Shown: positions 1 through 15,000, counted from the stretch's first letter. The stretch: DNA of 64,000 bases from Tribonema minus (GCA_017506865.1 JAFCMP010000193.1:1-64000); one strand, 5' to 3'. Made by a program: numbers and translations. Notes: generated from the sequence alone by a model not told the origin.

Positions 1-3000
1 GAGTCAACGTCAACCTGGACGCAGCACCCCCGTCATGACCCCCGACATCACACTCTACGCCGGCGTGTGCGCAGCAGCAGCACGCACGGCCCCGGCTCCC
101 TACTCGAAATCAACGGCGACTTCTACTTCAGCATGGGAGATGGCTCGCAGTTTGCAGCTATGGGGTCTCAGTTCATTCCAGCACCGCTCAACATCATCGA
201 CCTGGGTTTCCTGACGTGGATGCATGCTACGTGCCTGGCGCAGGTACGCATGGGCTTTGTTGTGGCTCACCTCACTTTATTTGTTAACTGTGCTTCAAAG
301 TAGCTGCCAAAGAGAGGTGTGAAGGCCATTGCCATTCATGCCTTGAAATTTTTCAATGAAGTATTTTAAGGTAGTCGCGCTACTCAAAACTGCCCGTCCC
401 TCATTGTAGCATCTTGCGTGCATTCAACACTGAAGCAATAGTGCGTACGCTGAAGTACATAGCAAATGTGGTGATTGCGCATGTGCCAAACATAACGGCA
501 GACCTCATCGCACACGTGCATATGCGTATCTTGATGTTTGTACTTCATTTGCGCTTCACATGGTCACATAAGAGTACTCACCACTCACCAATCCCCGATG
601 TGTGCGTCATTACAGGTCTGGACCAAGGGCAGTTCCGCGCCCAGCGCCTCGATTTCCCCAATGGCAAGGTCATGCGCATTCCCGGCAAGCTTCTAGACTC
701 CCCCACTCCACTGACGTTCGATGACATGGAGATAGTGACCAAGGGCAACAGGCAGCCGTTCCGCATGTTCTACCGCGAGACTGACGACACTCTGTTCATT
801 GGTGACGTGGGACAGGCAAGTACCTGAAGGACTCGCTTGGTGCGAAATGTACAAGTGCCTCGTATGTAAACTTTTGTTCCACCCAAGCGATGTTTTGCTA
901 AGCAGAGAGTCCTCACTTCCCGGGTGTAGCTAGCTCAGCGATGGGTTAGGTAGAGAGTCCTCAATGATGGGGTGTAGTTACCGCAGCAATGCATGAATGT
1001 CAGTCCTACCCCTAGCGCTAACCCTTGCCGATGGGGATGACCATGTGCATGTTGTACGCGCGCAGTGACGCCATCGCTTGCATCACACCTCAGCAGAGAC
1101 ACAGTGTTGCAACATGCATACTTGGGAAGTACATGTGTACATGCGGCGATGCTCCAGAAGGACATGCGCTCTCATGATACTGACTGCGTGCATGCATTGG
1201 CAGTGCGCCCGCATGCAGTCAAAACTAAGATGCTATAATGTTATATATTACATATATATAAATTACATACAATAATGATGTTGCGCTCGCAGCTGTGCCA
1301 TACGATCAACTTCAAAGCCAAGCATCGCTGTCGGCTCGCTCTTGCAGCCTGCCCTGCTCGCAAGCTCCCATCTGTTGTATTGACCCAACATGACATTCAA
1401 TACTCTGATACCAAAAAGTTGATGCACCGGACAGCGAAGCGCCCTTTCAAACAGCCCTGCACCTGTGAGTAACTTGTGCTGCTGCACACTGCTGAAGCTT
1501 GATCTCACTGTAACGCGGTGCTTACCTGCTTGCAACTGTCATCTTTGATGTCACTTTCAGGGCGACGGCGGCACGACAGAGCGCATCTTCATGGGCCCCA
1601 ACATCTCCAAGCAGACCCCCGCGGCCCCCTACAACTGGGGCTGGCCTGCATCGAGGGGCTCTACGCCAGTGCTCAGGACAGGACCGCCAACCCCAACGTG
1701 TATGCACTCTACGACGCGCCCAGCGAGCAGGTGACTTGCTGAGCTGTGCTGCCTACTTTTTCTCAAAAGAAGGGTACATGGTGTTTGTGTGCAGTGTGTG
1801 TGTGTTGCAGCCCCTTGCAATCTCCACAAAGCTGTTCGCAAGTTTCAGCGATACCGCGCACATTTTGCTTACCAGCTAGCTTCGACCAAAACTGATCAAC
1901 GGTGGCGTCTCTGCATGTGTAGCAATGTCAGTGAGTGGGAAGTACATTTGAAGATGAAGAATAAACTCTATGTAATGCAACGACAGAGGACCTCTGTGCC
2001 CATGCCACCAGTGTCAGGAAATTGCTGGAACAGTAGCTGCAAGCCAAGCCTGTACTGCTTGAGGCACAGTATGACAGTATACGCACACGTCACTGTTTCA
2101 TTTTGTGCTTGTCTGCAATACATGTTGGTGCATGGCAAAGGTGAAAATGCTCAAGTTGCACCTGCTACATCTTTGTCAATCTGACAGTTGCAATCGTCAT
2201 GCTGCATGGCATGGCTTGCGACACTCTGAACAAACTTTGAAGGACGCTCACTGTAATGTGAACTTGCCCACTTCAAGTGAATGCATGCTGACCCTGCATG
2301 CATACATACCCTTACCCCCTTGCACAGGAACGCGCCAAGTACCTGACTGCCCACAAGCTGGACACATGTGCGCCCGTGTACAATGCCGTTGACGCTTACA
2401 CCAAGAAGGAGACTGTTCCTGGCTTTGACGCCATGTGGCGTGCTCCCATCTATGAGTACCGCACAGGTGCGGGGCCATGTTTATACTTTGAAGTATATGC
2501 ATGTGCATATGCGTATCACACAGGTGTCGGGCATGTGTATGCATGCCTGCTGCCTCTGCTGTCTGTGTGCATGCGCCAGAGCAGTGTGGTTACACTTTGT
2601 GATATGTGCCATCGCTTCTCATTTGTGCTCATTGATAGCCACAGTTTGCGCTGTCCTGCATGGCACTGACTATGCACATGCTTCCAGCAGCTGCTGGACC
2701 AAGTCATCTTGATACTCGCACGTCACACAGAAACACTGCAGGTAGATCGAATTCCTCAACTTCATATCCTCTACAGACTCATGGAGAAGCGCTGAGTGCA
2801 CAGGTTGACGTGCCTGCGATTTCATACAGCACTGATGCGCTTTCAACACACCAAGTCTGCACAAGCATCGACATCACAGTACTCATGTCAGTCAGCGCCC
2901 CTCCAGCATGTGACACCACCTGCTGAGCATCAGCACCTCACATCGTGCGCACGCGCCCCCCTCCCCCTCTGGCAGGGCTGCTGGACCCGGACTATCCCGA

Positions 3001-6000
3001 CTACTGCGTGAGCGACGACAACGCCGCCATCACCAGCGTCTACGTCTACGACGGCGACAACCTGCCCGCACCCCTCAAGGGCAAGCTCATGTTTGCGGAC
3101 AGAGTCAAGGGCTGCGTCTGGTACTTTGACGCTGCAGCGGATGGCACGCCTGACACCAGCGGCAGCCCGCATGTTCTCATGACCAACTCCGTCATCATCC
3201 ACATGCAGGCAAGTGGTGGGGGTCGTGCGTGTTTTGTGGCTTACGGCCCGTGCTGTGTGCTGTGGTGTTGGTGGGCAACGCATGAGCTTCTGTTCAGTGA
3301 GCTACTGATGTTTTGTGTATGAGCTTTGCACGCCATTCTAGAGTGTTCTAGTGCTGATGGGACTTTAAAGTGGTCAAATGCGATGCGTTGTTGTTGAATG
3401 GTGGAGTCGGCGCATCCAACTGTGCAGGAGTGCAGAGATTGAGCTTCTTGCTGAGCAGGTATCACCTGTTCCACAGTCCACAGCAGCGCCACTTCCAGCT
3501 GGAATATTCGGTGATGAGCTCTTTGAAGCTGCCAGTTGCTCGGTTGCGCAAGTAATTAAGCAATTGAGTCGTGCGACCTTCTCCTGAAAACGTACCGTGC
3601 CTTTTTTGAACAGTCACATTGCCACCACTACCCGTGCCATGCATGACTCACCACAGCTGACCCCCCCCTGTCAGGAAGTACAACTAATAAGCGTGTTTGC
3701 TCATCTCGTCTTGACAGGAGGGCCCCGACAACCTTCTGTACATGGTGGACCACGACAATGCGCGCGTTGTACGAATGTACGAGTACGGCAAAGGGCCCAA
3801 GGGCGAGGTCACCGCGCCGCCCACCGCCGCACCCACTGCTGCGCCATTTGCCCAGCCAGTGGAGGTACCAGAGGCGCAGAACTGCTTCAACGCCATGCAG
3901 ATGCCTGAGCTGGAGTGGTGAGTCTTTAGTGAGGTTAGGGTTAGAGATAGGGTTAGGGTTAAAGTTAAAGTTAGTGTTGAGGTCAGGGTATAACCTTAAT
4001 CCTAAACCTAAATACTTGGTGGCGTTTTGAAGGATGAAAGGGCTTGTGACCCTAACCCTACACCTAAGTACTCTGAAGGGGCTTTTGACCCTCACCCTAC
4101 ACACAAGTACTCAGTAGCGTAGTGAAGGATGGGGAGGTAATTGCGCTGTGATCTTCGCCTTTCACAGCGATCCATTTGTGCTTGTCGTATGTCAGGCTTT
4201 TGTGCTGTACTGACATGTGTATGTAGCGGCTGGCGCAGCAACTTTGCGGCACACACACACAGATGCTTTGGACTCACAACGGTGGGTTGCGAGTCTTGAC
4301 TGTAATGGCGCATTGACTTTCTGCCACGCCTGTTCTGTCACGTTTCCTTCATATCCCTCATTCAATCTATGTATGCAGTGCCACGGTGATGCATTGTCTC
4401 GACTAAGGCATACTGATGTGTGTTTGATCTCTCTTGTGAACCTACCAGCGCCCTTGTAAAGTGCTACAGTAGTACTTGTCTAAACCATGTACGCGTACTG
4501 ACGTCTTGCAGGACACGGGGCGATGATGGCAGCTTTTCTGCTGATCTCGTTATGGGCGCAGTCAGCCTTACAACAGCCAATGGCAAAATGCGCACGCGCG
4601 CGTACAATGGCATGATTCCTGGTCCCGTCATTCGCATGAAGGTGAGCTTCAGCTGATTAAAAGTGTGTGCATTGAGGTAATTCACTGCACGAATGCAAAT
4701 TACCCCCCCCCGGCACTGCATGCAGAACCTCACATTATGCAGTCGAGATTATGCATGAAATTGACCCCGATGGATCAACAGCAGGTAAGCTCTTTTTACT
4801 GGCGCAGCCCGTCCTTACGCTGCTTGTTGATGTTGCTCAGTGCGGTGGCTGAAGTGAGCCCCGCCGGCTCTCCCATCTAGGTATCACTGCGACTTACTCA
4901 TGGTGTCACCACTGCCTACATCTATGAACCTCCACCCCTTCTACCCTGTGCTGTGCACCGACAGGCCTGCAACACGTACAAGTTGACAGTGCACAACGAC
5001 CTTGCCGCGTGGCCGGCCGGCAACAACGGCAACGGCGCCATCAATGGCATGATGGGACCCACAATGACCAACATGCACACGCACGGCCTGCACATCAGTG
5101 GCGAGGCGCCCAGTGACGACGTGTTTACGGTCATCGACGCGGGCGACGCGTTTGAGTACACGTACACGCTGCCCTGCGACCACGTCAGCAGCACTGCATG
5201 GTGAGCACTCGCAACAATGGGCGTACGTTGAAACGTATCAGACGGGCGAGCGTTGGGTACACACAGCCTGCCTGGCTCAACTTTAGGTGTTTCCATGTTC
5301 GCAGGAAGTGTGCAACATATCTGCAGAACCCCAAGTATGCTGCGCACACAACACCAACACCAGTTCAACATTGCTTGGTGCCACTTCAAACCATGACCTG
5401 CCTGTGCATATGTTGATCGCACGCCAGTTGGGCCTCTCCATGTGCGCTGCACTAATGTCATGTCTGGTGCCTGGCAGTAGCAGAGCACACGGCCATGGAC
5501 TTTGCAGAAGTTATTCTGAACATATTATGTGTACATGAATGACACTAAGTACATGCGCCTCGTGGCCTCCGACGCTATGTCCAGTTCTGCTGCCAGCGCG
5601 CATTGCTCACAAAAACCAGTGCGCGGTACACTTGTTCTGCTTGTTGGTAGCATGAGGATTGCAGGTGGCAAACTTCAATTCACTTGCCGTCCGCTACGTA
5701 TACCCACAGCACGAAAGCAGACGAAGCACGGTTGAACTGCTGCCAGCAAAGCACCGCCGTGAGACGCAACAACAGCACTCTTACCCGCATCATCATGGAT
5801 GCATCATGTCTCAGCACTCAACACGTGGCCCTTGCCCGCCCCTGTGCTGCTTAGGTACCACCCCCACAAGCACGGCAGCGTCGCGCTGCAAGCTGATGGC
5901 GGTGCGGCAGGCATGCTGCTAATTGAGGGGGCCCCGCGTGAGTACGCCGACACCCCCGCTGAAATCCAGACCCTGCCGGAGCAGTACATTGTGATCCAGG

Positions 6001-9000
6001 CAAGTGTACAGCGCATGAAATAGTTGAAGTGTTGCCATGGTGCTCTGTGCTGAGCGCTGCTGCATAACCCTAGCCCTAACCTTAATGGCCTCAATTATGG
6101 CTTGGCTGTGGGAATTGATAACTTTCTGGGGAGGGCAACTGTCTTGCATGTGGTATTCTCTCTGCAGATAGAGTGCTAGTTCTTGTAAGGAATCAAGGCA
6201 AACCAGTGGCGTTAATGACCATGATGATTCCTGGCTGGCATATTCACAGAGTGAACTTCAAAACATCAACTGTGTCAGAGTGTCTGTATTAGCAAGGTAC
6301 GCGATCAGCACCCAACCTTCACCGTTCAGAAGACCGTAAGAAGACCATCATTGAGGTGGTACACAAGGCATGCCACGAGCTAGCCGAATGCCTCGGTTTT
6401 GCCTCTCGTGGTGACATGGCACTTATTTGTGCAGCTTGTAGATGCCATGCGTCTGACGAGTTGTCTTCATTCCTCCCTTTGTGCGTGCTCCACAGGAAAT
6501 CTCCCCATCATCGCTCCAGTCATTCGCGTAGCTGTCCGGAGACCGCCTGTTCCAGACCACCTTGACCAAGGACTTTACCCTTTTCAACGGCTGCGATGCT
6601 GCTGACGCTCCTGGTGCAACAGTTGCCCTGGAAGCCGGTGAGCATGCTGGATGCCTGAACAGTCTCATGAACCACAAAGCACGTTGCGGGTCATGCATTG
6701 ACACTCAAAGAGTGTACGCGTGATTCAGTTGAGTAGCCTGCCTTCTGGTACATTGGATCCCATTCTACTGCTATTGGCTGATGAGCTCTTTATGGGCCTC
6801 AGCTCTTTCAGCTTGTGTACTGCACCCGCTGTTGTGACCACTATGTATGCGCTGAAAGTCTCAGAAGTGCTGGCACTTGTCATGCTTTCTTGAGGGAGAA
6901 GGGGTGTGATCATGTTGCCTCTTTGGTCTGTTGGCCCCGTGTTGTGTGTCTTATGTACCAGCCGTAGTAACATACCGTCCGAGGCCTGTAGAGCATTTGC
7001 TTCCTACTTGGCATGTTGACGACACGTGCGACATGACCTTGGCAGCCGAACTGATCTCGTGCAATTTGCTCCAACTACTGCATTGTCCGCTTTGACTGGT
7101 CCCAGGCCAGTGGACCCGTCTTCGCATCCTCAACGTTGGCAACCAGTTCAACTCCCTCATCAGCGTCGTGCCCGCCAAAGTCACTACAGCAGCCTGCGAC
7201 GTGGGCCTTCTGGCCAAGGACGGCGTCTGGGTGGCGGATGTGCCTCGCGTGCTGCCCGACGCCTCTGCTTTTGTCTCCATATCGTCGCGCGTCGACCTTG
7301 CTGTCAGGTACGCATGGTGCTCATCCTGGAGCGAGGCCAGTACAGTGTATAGACCCGTTGGTGCAGATGCTCAACACCTCTCTTACGGCTGTCTACAGGA
7401 CATGACCGCCACTTTGCTGGTACGTATGGACTTGTATTTATAAAGGCCCAAGGGAGGCCGGGTTGCCTATGCAATCGAAAAGCTTGCGTCAACGCAGCAG
7501 CCTAGTCTGCGCTGTGCCCTAGGAGCTTGGATACCGGCGCCGCAACACAGCCCAGCATTCGCGCTCCACGTGTGTACGCCATAACGCGCTCCGCCAACTC
7601 CCGCGCCAGCGATATGCTCAGCTCAATGAGGATCTGACGCTTAGCTAACCCGGCCTTGCGTAACACATCTGCCTTCCCCCCCCCTGAGCACAGTGCTGAG
7701 TGCATTGCCAACTCCTTAACAAAAAGGCTTGTCTGCTTGCCCAGCCGTCCGTACGACTCCTGCACGAATGGCACAAAAGCCCAAGATGACGTCAAGGTGC
7801 CGGTGTGGTGCTTGACCTTCGCGTCCTCCCCCACCCCAGCAGCATAGCCGTCCGTGTTCGAGGCATTTGTTCTGCCTGTCAGGTTCGAGCTCGCTGTGGG
7901 CGCGCGCACACTTGTGTCTAGCACTATTCCCTTGTTACGGTATGCACTGCTAAAGTGCAGACACCCTGGGTCAATGACTGTGTCCGCCCGATACCCCGGT
8001 ACCTTGAAGACGCTAGCGTCCTCATTGCGGACAATAGAGACATGGTGCTGTCTCAAGATGCGCTGCAGGCACCGCTTTTGGGCAGTGTGTGTCGCGTTGT
8101 GCCCCCGTATGTGCTGGCTGGGGCAGCTGATCGCATGCGTGGAGGTGGGGCTCACATCACTGCACCGCCATGGGCACACCTCGCCCTGTATGCCCCACCC
8201 GTCTATGAAGATCGCAATCAAAATCATCGTGGCTGCTGCCATACTGGACATGGGCGCCGCACCCGGGCGGTCATTGGCAGTGGGTGGCACGCTCATCCAC
8301 GCCATTGCCCCGGACGCACGCTGGCTGCGCAGCTGCGCCAGGACCCGTGCGCTAGCCTGTTGGCGGCGGCGGCTGGTGTCGCGCGAGTCACCAATAGGTG
8401 CAGCCTGCGTCGGCTTGCCCACGGCACCAGCCGAGGCAGCCTCTAGGTCCTCCACCAGGCAATCCTCGTATTGACGTCGAAGAACATTTGAAAGGCCGGC
8501 TTGTAGTCCGTGCGTGAAGTGACCGCGCCGGCGGCGGGGCACTACCTTCCTGCAGATCTCATCAGCATAGGCCTCCCAGTCGTCGTCGTCGTCCTCCTGC
8601 CCGCCGCTGCAGCTGCTTTCTTCCGCGCTAGTTTGTGTTTTAGCGGGCGTGGAAGGGGCAGCCGCGGCAGCGGCTTGAGGGCCAGGTACGGTCGCCGCCG
8701 CAGCGGCCGCCTCGGCGCCAGGCACAATGCCGTGGGTGTGTGGGGCTGGCTCAGTGGTCACTGTCTCCGTGACGGCAGTTGCGGCGTAGATCGCTTGCAC
8801 CGCAGTGGGGAGCGTCGACGCTGCGGCCGTCGTATCTGCTGCCCACCGTAGCAACGATGCTGGGAGCTGCTCGGCCACAGCTGTGCGTGATTTTTCGCCG
8901 CCATCAGCTGTCAGCGCTCGCGTAGAGCGTCGCACGGCCTCGATGATTGGCGGCAGTCCCTGGTCCTCGCGTATTGCGCATGAGTGCTGCGCGAACCAGG

Positions 9001-12000
9001 TGACTGCGCCGTGTTCGTCAGTGCCGAGCCTCAGGGCCCCTGCTGCCACAGTGGCATGAATTATTGCCGGCCTCAGTGTTGTGCATGCCTGGGCCGTGTA
9101 TGCGGCTGGTGCCAGTAGCCCCAAAAGCGGCATGCCCAGACCGCCTCGTCGCTCCGGCAACCGTGACGCCCGCAGTGGCACTGCGATGTCCGTGAGTTCT
9201 GGCGGGCCCAAGCGCGGCAATACCAGCACGCTGCCACTGCTGGCTTCCTCATTGTCACCAGCAGTGCAGGCGGCCAGCAGGTGTGACTTCATGGCTGCCG
9301 CGGTAGAGCAGCCGTGCAGATGCAGCATGCGTTCGAGCGTCCATGCACAGAACCCGTCAAACGCGTGCAACCATGTCTCACTCAAAGCCGTGTCAACGAC
9401 CCGAGCTAAGAAGCCCATGCGCTTCGTCAGTGACCTGCGTAGAATGAACTGTGCTGCCTGTAGGTGATGCCGCGCCATTCCAGCTAGCTGCCACGACAAT
9501 CGCCATGTCCCTGCGTCGACAAGATGCTTGCTCATGGCAGCGTGCACATAGGCTGGGTGCCCTACCGGTACCCCGACCGATGTAAAGCCCTGACTGGATT
9601 CTGGCATGGTGGTGTCCACAAACGGTATGTCAAGGGCGCGCAGGCGTGCTCTGGCCGCTTCATCAAACACTGTGCCGCGCATGGCGATGGCCAGCGACTT
9701 GTCTGGTCGAACGCGTAGGCCCCCTGCCGCCAGCCGGCGGATCACCTCTGCCACCCCAGCGGCCGCTGCATCGTCGAAGTAGGCAGCTTGCAGCACGTTG
9801 AGGTCATCCAGGAAAGCGCAGTGCGGGGCTGGCGGTTCCGCTGTGCTGTGGCCGTAGGCCGGCATACTGCCGGGCGTCGCATTCACTCCATCAGGGTAGA
9901 AGAGTAGGAAGGCCGCTGCCACTGCAAAGTACAGCGGCCCTAGAGGGTCCCCTTGCTGGCACCCTAGGTGGGAGCAGATAATGCGAGCTTCACCGTTCAC
10001 CTCCACCCGCATCTCTGGGGCAGTGTCACCACAGTATACGGACTCAAAGTGCGGGAGCAGCTCCGGACAGAAGAGCATAAGCCCCCGCACAATGGCGGCG
10101 CGATCCACACTGTTAAATGCGTTCTCACAGTCCAGTTGGATAGTGGTGCCATACAGCTCGTGCCACACGCGCGCGCGCGCTGCCACATGCTCGACGCCAG
10201 ACCGGTATCCTACGCCAAACTGCGACATGGAGGCCAGCAGCCCCGATATCTTGCCCTTGACACTCCGTGCCGCTGTGGACCCGAGGAGTCTGCGCCAGAC
10301 ACTGGAGCAGGCGATCGGACGCCGCTTCTGTCCTATGCCTGAGAGGGCCGCGGCGCGGAGAAGCCGTTGCGATTGCTCCGGCAGCAGTTCGGGCTCAACA
10401 AGCAGCGTCGTGAACACCTTGGCCAGGTGATGAGCGAATGCCGGTTCCATCACATCTGATTCTGAATCACCAGCTAGTCCTGGCGAGGCACTGCTCACGG
10501 GGCGGGTGGCTGCTTTCACTGGTGCACCAGGCCCAGCGGCCATCAAGAGGTGTTCATAGCGTAGGCCGTCCAGCCCTCCTGCCTTCCCCGCCCCTGCTGC
10601 GGACAAGGTCGACAGTATGTCTGCCGCCTCCACCTCGAGGCGCCGTCCGGCTGCGCTGGCAGCATCCTCAGGCCTATCGCTGTGATCATGTGCCTGACCC
10701 GATTCGAAGACAGGACTGCCGCTGCCAGCTGGCCCGGTGGTCGTTGCCACCCCTGCGCTGTGTAAGCAGTGCCGCCGGGCGTCGCGTACCAGGCCGCGCA
10801 CTTGCTCCATTGGCGTATCGACTACCCCCGGCCGGGTGCCAGTTTCAGGGTGCTTTGCTGCCAGCACCTGTGCCGTGACCTCGTCTGCTGGGGCGCATGC
10901 TTCACGCGCCTCTAGTCGTGCGGCAGCCAAGCCTACCCCCCGTCGCTTGCCTGAGAGGGCAGCGCATGCTGTTTGCTGCCTGGAGTCAGCCTCCGTCCAG
11001 TCGGCATCGAAGTTCGTTTGTGCCGACGCCATAGCTGCGTTGTTTGGTTTGGGGGCCCGCAGCGCCGCTGCTGCTGACAGCGTCTTTCTCAGTAGCTCCG
11101 CGAAGTCGCCAGACAGCAACGCTGCCAGCCGGGCCGCAGGCGGCATACCGGTTCCCTCCGGTTGCCTACCAAAGGCCATCGCTGCTAGCAGGTGCAGCAG
11201 CCTGTAGCCGCGCTGCACTAGAGTCTGAGAAACCTGATGAGCAAACGCCCCGGCACCATGGTGGAGGCGCACCCGTGCCGCCTCACGTGCACTGTCTGTG
11301 GCGTCCGCCAGTAGTCGTGTGGCGTGCTCCACTAGCCGTGCCCACTGGGTGCACTGCAGCTGAGTGCGGAAGGGGTTGGCAGTCGTGGTGAACCGCAGCA
11401 GCAGTAGATCCGCCTCATTGGTCTGGTCAAGTGCGTGGACGACCGAGGGCGTCGAGAGGTCCCAAGCCAGGGATGCTCGTGCCTGGGGCTTTGAGGGCCT
11501 GCCACTGGTGGTGGTGGTCGGGGGGGGCGGTGACGCGGCATCGTCCGGCGGGTCCACGTCCATGTCCGCCCATCCCACGGCCGTCCCGCGGGGGGGGCTG
11601 CTGTCCTGCAGCCTCAGGCTGTCAGACTGAGTGCGGCTGCCGGCGCTGCTAGGCGGTGCCGCAGCAGCTGCCGTTCGGCGCCGGCGTTGCGCGCCGGTTG
11701 CCGTGGCCGCCGGGCGTTTCTTGCTAGACTTTGAGTTGGCAGCGCCACTAGCCGGCACCGCCGGTAGTTTTGGAGGTGTCGCTGCGGCAGCCCCCGCCGC
11801 CGCGGCCGCGCCGTCGCTACCCGCACCCCCGCCCTCGGACTGGCCCGGGGGTACTGCCGGGCGTGCGCGCGTGGGGGCGCTTCCATTCCGTCGACACGTG
11901 TGGCATGGCGAGGTCAGCGCGCATTGCCTCTGCCCCGCGCTGGCTGACATATGGACCAGGCCGCAGGCACCTGTGCATGCACTCAGCTTCCTTACCGCCC

Positions 12001-15000
12001 GTAGGAAGTCTTCTGCCGTGCAACCATACATGGTGCTCATCTCCTGCACATGCTTGGCATGGTGTGCCCCAGTGCTGCAGGTACTGCTGCCTGAAGGGGC
12101 ACGGTCACCGGATGGGTCGTGATCAACCTGCTGCCGGATGCCCTTGGCGTATGCTGCCGCCGGATTTTGCTGACAGTGTGATGTGCTCGCCTCAGGGTTC
12201 AGCATCGACCTCGTGCAGCTACCACCGTTGAAGTGGGCCACTACCGGTGCCATGCGGCTCGCAGCTGACAGTTTGCCTCGCTGTTTGCTGTCCTCTTTCT
12301 GACCAAGCTGCCAAAATGCCAGTGTGCATAGTGGACACCTCAGTGGCTCAGGCTGCTGTGGCAACTGCAGCGCAGTACGGGGCTGTGTCCGACTCGGAGC
12401 CGTGATGTGGGTGCTGTCAGCTTGAGTGGTCGCCGACGCTGTCATAGTGGTTGGCAAGGGCGGAGCTGCCGCAGGGGCGACAAGCAGTTCAAAGTGTCCC
12501 ACATTTGTATATAGCCCAGGCGGCGTCCACAGCACATCCAGATGGCAGTCAGGCTGAGCTGGAGTCGCCGGTGCGAATACCGCTGGCAGCCCCATCAGTT
12601 GTGCCAGCACCAGCCCTGTTGATTTTTGCGTGCTGCCAGTGGCCTGAGGCTTGGCCTGCCACACCGTCACCGAGACCGCGTAGACCGCTGCAACAATGGC
12701 CCACACAGACAAACCGAGGGGCCGTCCCCACACGCCCTCTTCCTGTAGGCGTTGCAGCAGGAGCGTGTGCCCGCTGTCCTTGCTATCCGTTTCATTTGTG
12801 CCGTACTCGATTGCGAGGCAGCGAGCGCGTGTCCCGTACGTGTCGAATTGTTCACGTGTACACGCAGGTTGGGCTGCGGCATGCGCGGTCAGTTGACGCA
12901 TCGATGACATGCTGGCCCCTTGTTTGCCCGCCCCCTGCGTGACGTATGCCACCATCCCGTCCAGCAGTGCCTCTCGCATGGCAATCACCAGCGCTGGGGC
13001 CGGCAGTCCGTGCTCAACTGCGACGCTGCCTATGCCGTGTAGAGCTGTATGAATCAGGCAGTTGCCGTTGCCCACGTTGCTCACGGGGCGAAGCTCCCCA
13101 CCACGTGCTAGCGTCGCTGTGTTTTCCCCAAGCGCCTGTTTGTGGAGTGCCTGCAGGCCCGTGTGCCAAGTGGAAAAGCCATAGTTGGTGGCTTTTGCCA
13201 GCGCGTCTTGCTGCTCCTCCACGGTGACTGTATGGCACACGGTTGAGGGTATCCGGGTCGCCACCGTCACGGTGGTGACCTTCGCCGGCCCGGATATTGG
13301 TGCTGAGGGGGCAGAGGCACCGCCCCTTGGCGGTGTGGTGGCTGGTGCCAGCTGCCCTAGGGGTGCAGGAGAATTGTCGCACTGGGCCTGTCGCTCCTGC
13401 GTCCGCCGTCTGTGTTTACCTCTGCGTCGACTGCGCTTTCCACTGGCAACCATAGCCGTGACAGATGCTGTCTCGGTCATTGTTGCGTGGGTGCTGTTAT
13501 CACCGGCCTGCGTTACGTCTGACTCGCCATGTTTCCCGGCTGGCTGGCGAGGCGACCTGGCAACGACCGGTTCCCTAAGGGAGAGTTGGTCAAACACCGC
13601 TGCCAGGTCGTTACCCTCTTCTCGGAGGGAGAGCAAGCTGAACGTGACCGTCAGGTCATGCATCTGATTCACCAGCGGTGCGCAGGGAGTCCGGCCCAGC
13701 AGGGTCTGTGTTGCTGGCGCGTGCAGTCGGCGTGACGTGCGGCCGGGTTCAAGCTTGGTACCCGTCGGCCAAGCGCAAAGCACCGTGACGCGTGCCCGAT
13801 TGGGGGCAAGGGCCAGTGCACGTACCCTGCGCGCGAGTGCGCCAGCCGCCCCCAGCAAGCCTTGCCAGTGAGATCCCGTCGGGTCCCTGGGGCATTCGCT
13901 AGACTGAGCGCCCGCTGCGACAGCAGCTGCTGCACTGCCAGGTGTGCTGGGCACACGATCGTTGCTTGACATCGTTGCGCCGCTATCGCTAGCACGACTT
14001 TCGCCAGGCAGCACACCCATTGTGCTGCTCCGGGTCAGTCTCGGCAGCGGCGCAACTGCCACACCGTCCAACGTAGATGCATGGGCTTGCCTGGGGTCCA
14101 CCCCCAGGTGCTCGCATCCGAGGATTTTGCGTATGGGACCACATTTGCTAGCGGCGGCGAGCAGCGCGGCTGTTGGCTTCAGGCTATTCCCCCCACCAAC
14201 AGCTGCACCACCCGCTGCCGCCGCGCATGTCGTTGGTCGGGTGTGTATGTCAGCAATGTGATCATGGCCTGATGCACGGTCACAGCCTGACAGTGTGCAT
14301 GCTGTCGCGGCGACCGGGCCTGCGAGGCAGTCGGCGCAGCGCCACACGTCGCACTGGTCCAGGGCCCCTAGATCACCAGATGGTGTCGTGGCGCTTGCTG
14401 CTGTGCGTCTGATGAAGAGGTTGCCGCACCCATCGCAGACCTGCTCCAGGCCGCCGCATATTGGTCGGTGGTCTAGGAAAAGCTGAACATGCAGTTCTGC
14501 AAATTGCTTCCCTTTCCCTGTGTGGCGCGTGCGCTGGTGTGCACATGCGTGTGCCGCTGGGCAATTCTTGTCCAGGGCGCGAGGATTTGCTCGCACTATG
14601 AACTTGTCGCACATGCGGCAGTCCAGCCCCGGGATATTGACCTTCCGGTTGGCAGCGTGTATCTTGGCGGGCGCCAGATCTGTCCTAGCGGTGATGCCGG
14701 ATATTGGGTGCCCGTTGCGACTGTTACCGTCAGAGGTGACGCTGCCGCCTGACAGAGAGGCGCCGCTGCCAGCTGGCTGCAAAAACCGGGACGTGATTTG
14801 TCTCTGGTGACCCGCCGGCCCAGGTTCGCCAACTTCCATCGGTACAGGCATGGTCACGGTGACCGGCTTTGCCAGCGCACCGCCAGACTGTGGCTCTGGG
14901 CGGGTGACGCTGCCAGTGCTTTGGGCGCTGGCGCGGCGCCGACCCCGCCGGGGTGCAGCCGCCCCACGTTCGCCGCCCGGTGCAGCAGCGGCCGCTGGTG

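Noticed and set aside
7400..7422. Possible short exon (DMTATLL) before the retrotransposon
   Set aside because: Entering it in the required phase produces a TGA; the direct join 7307/19256 restores the oxidase strand.
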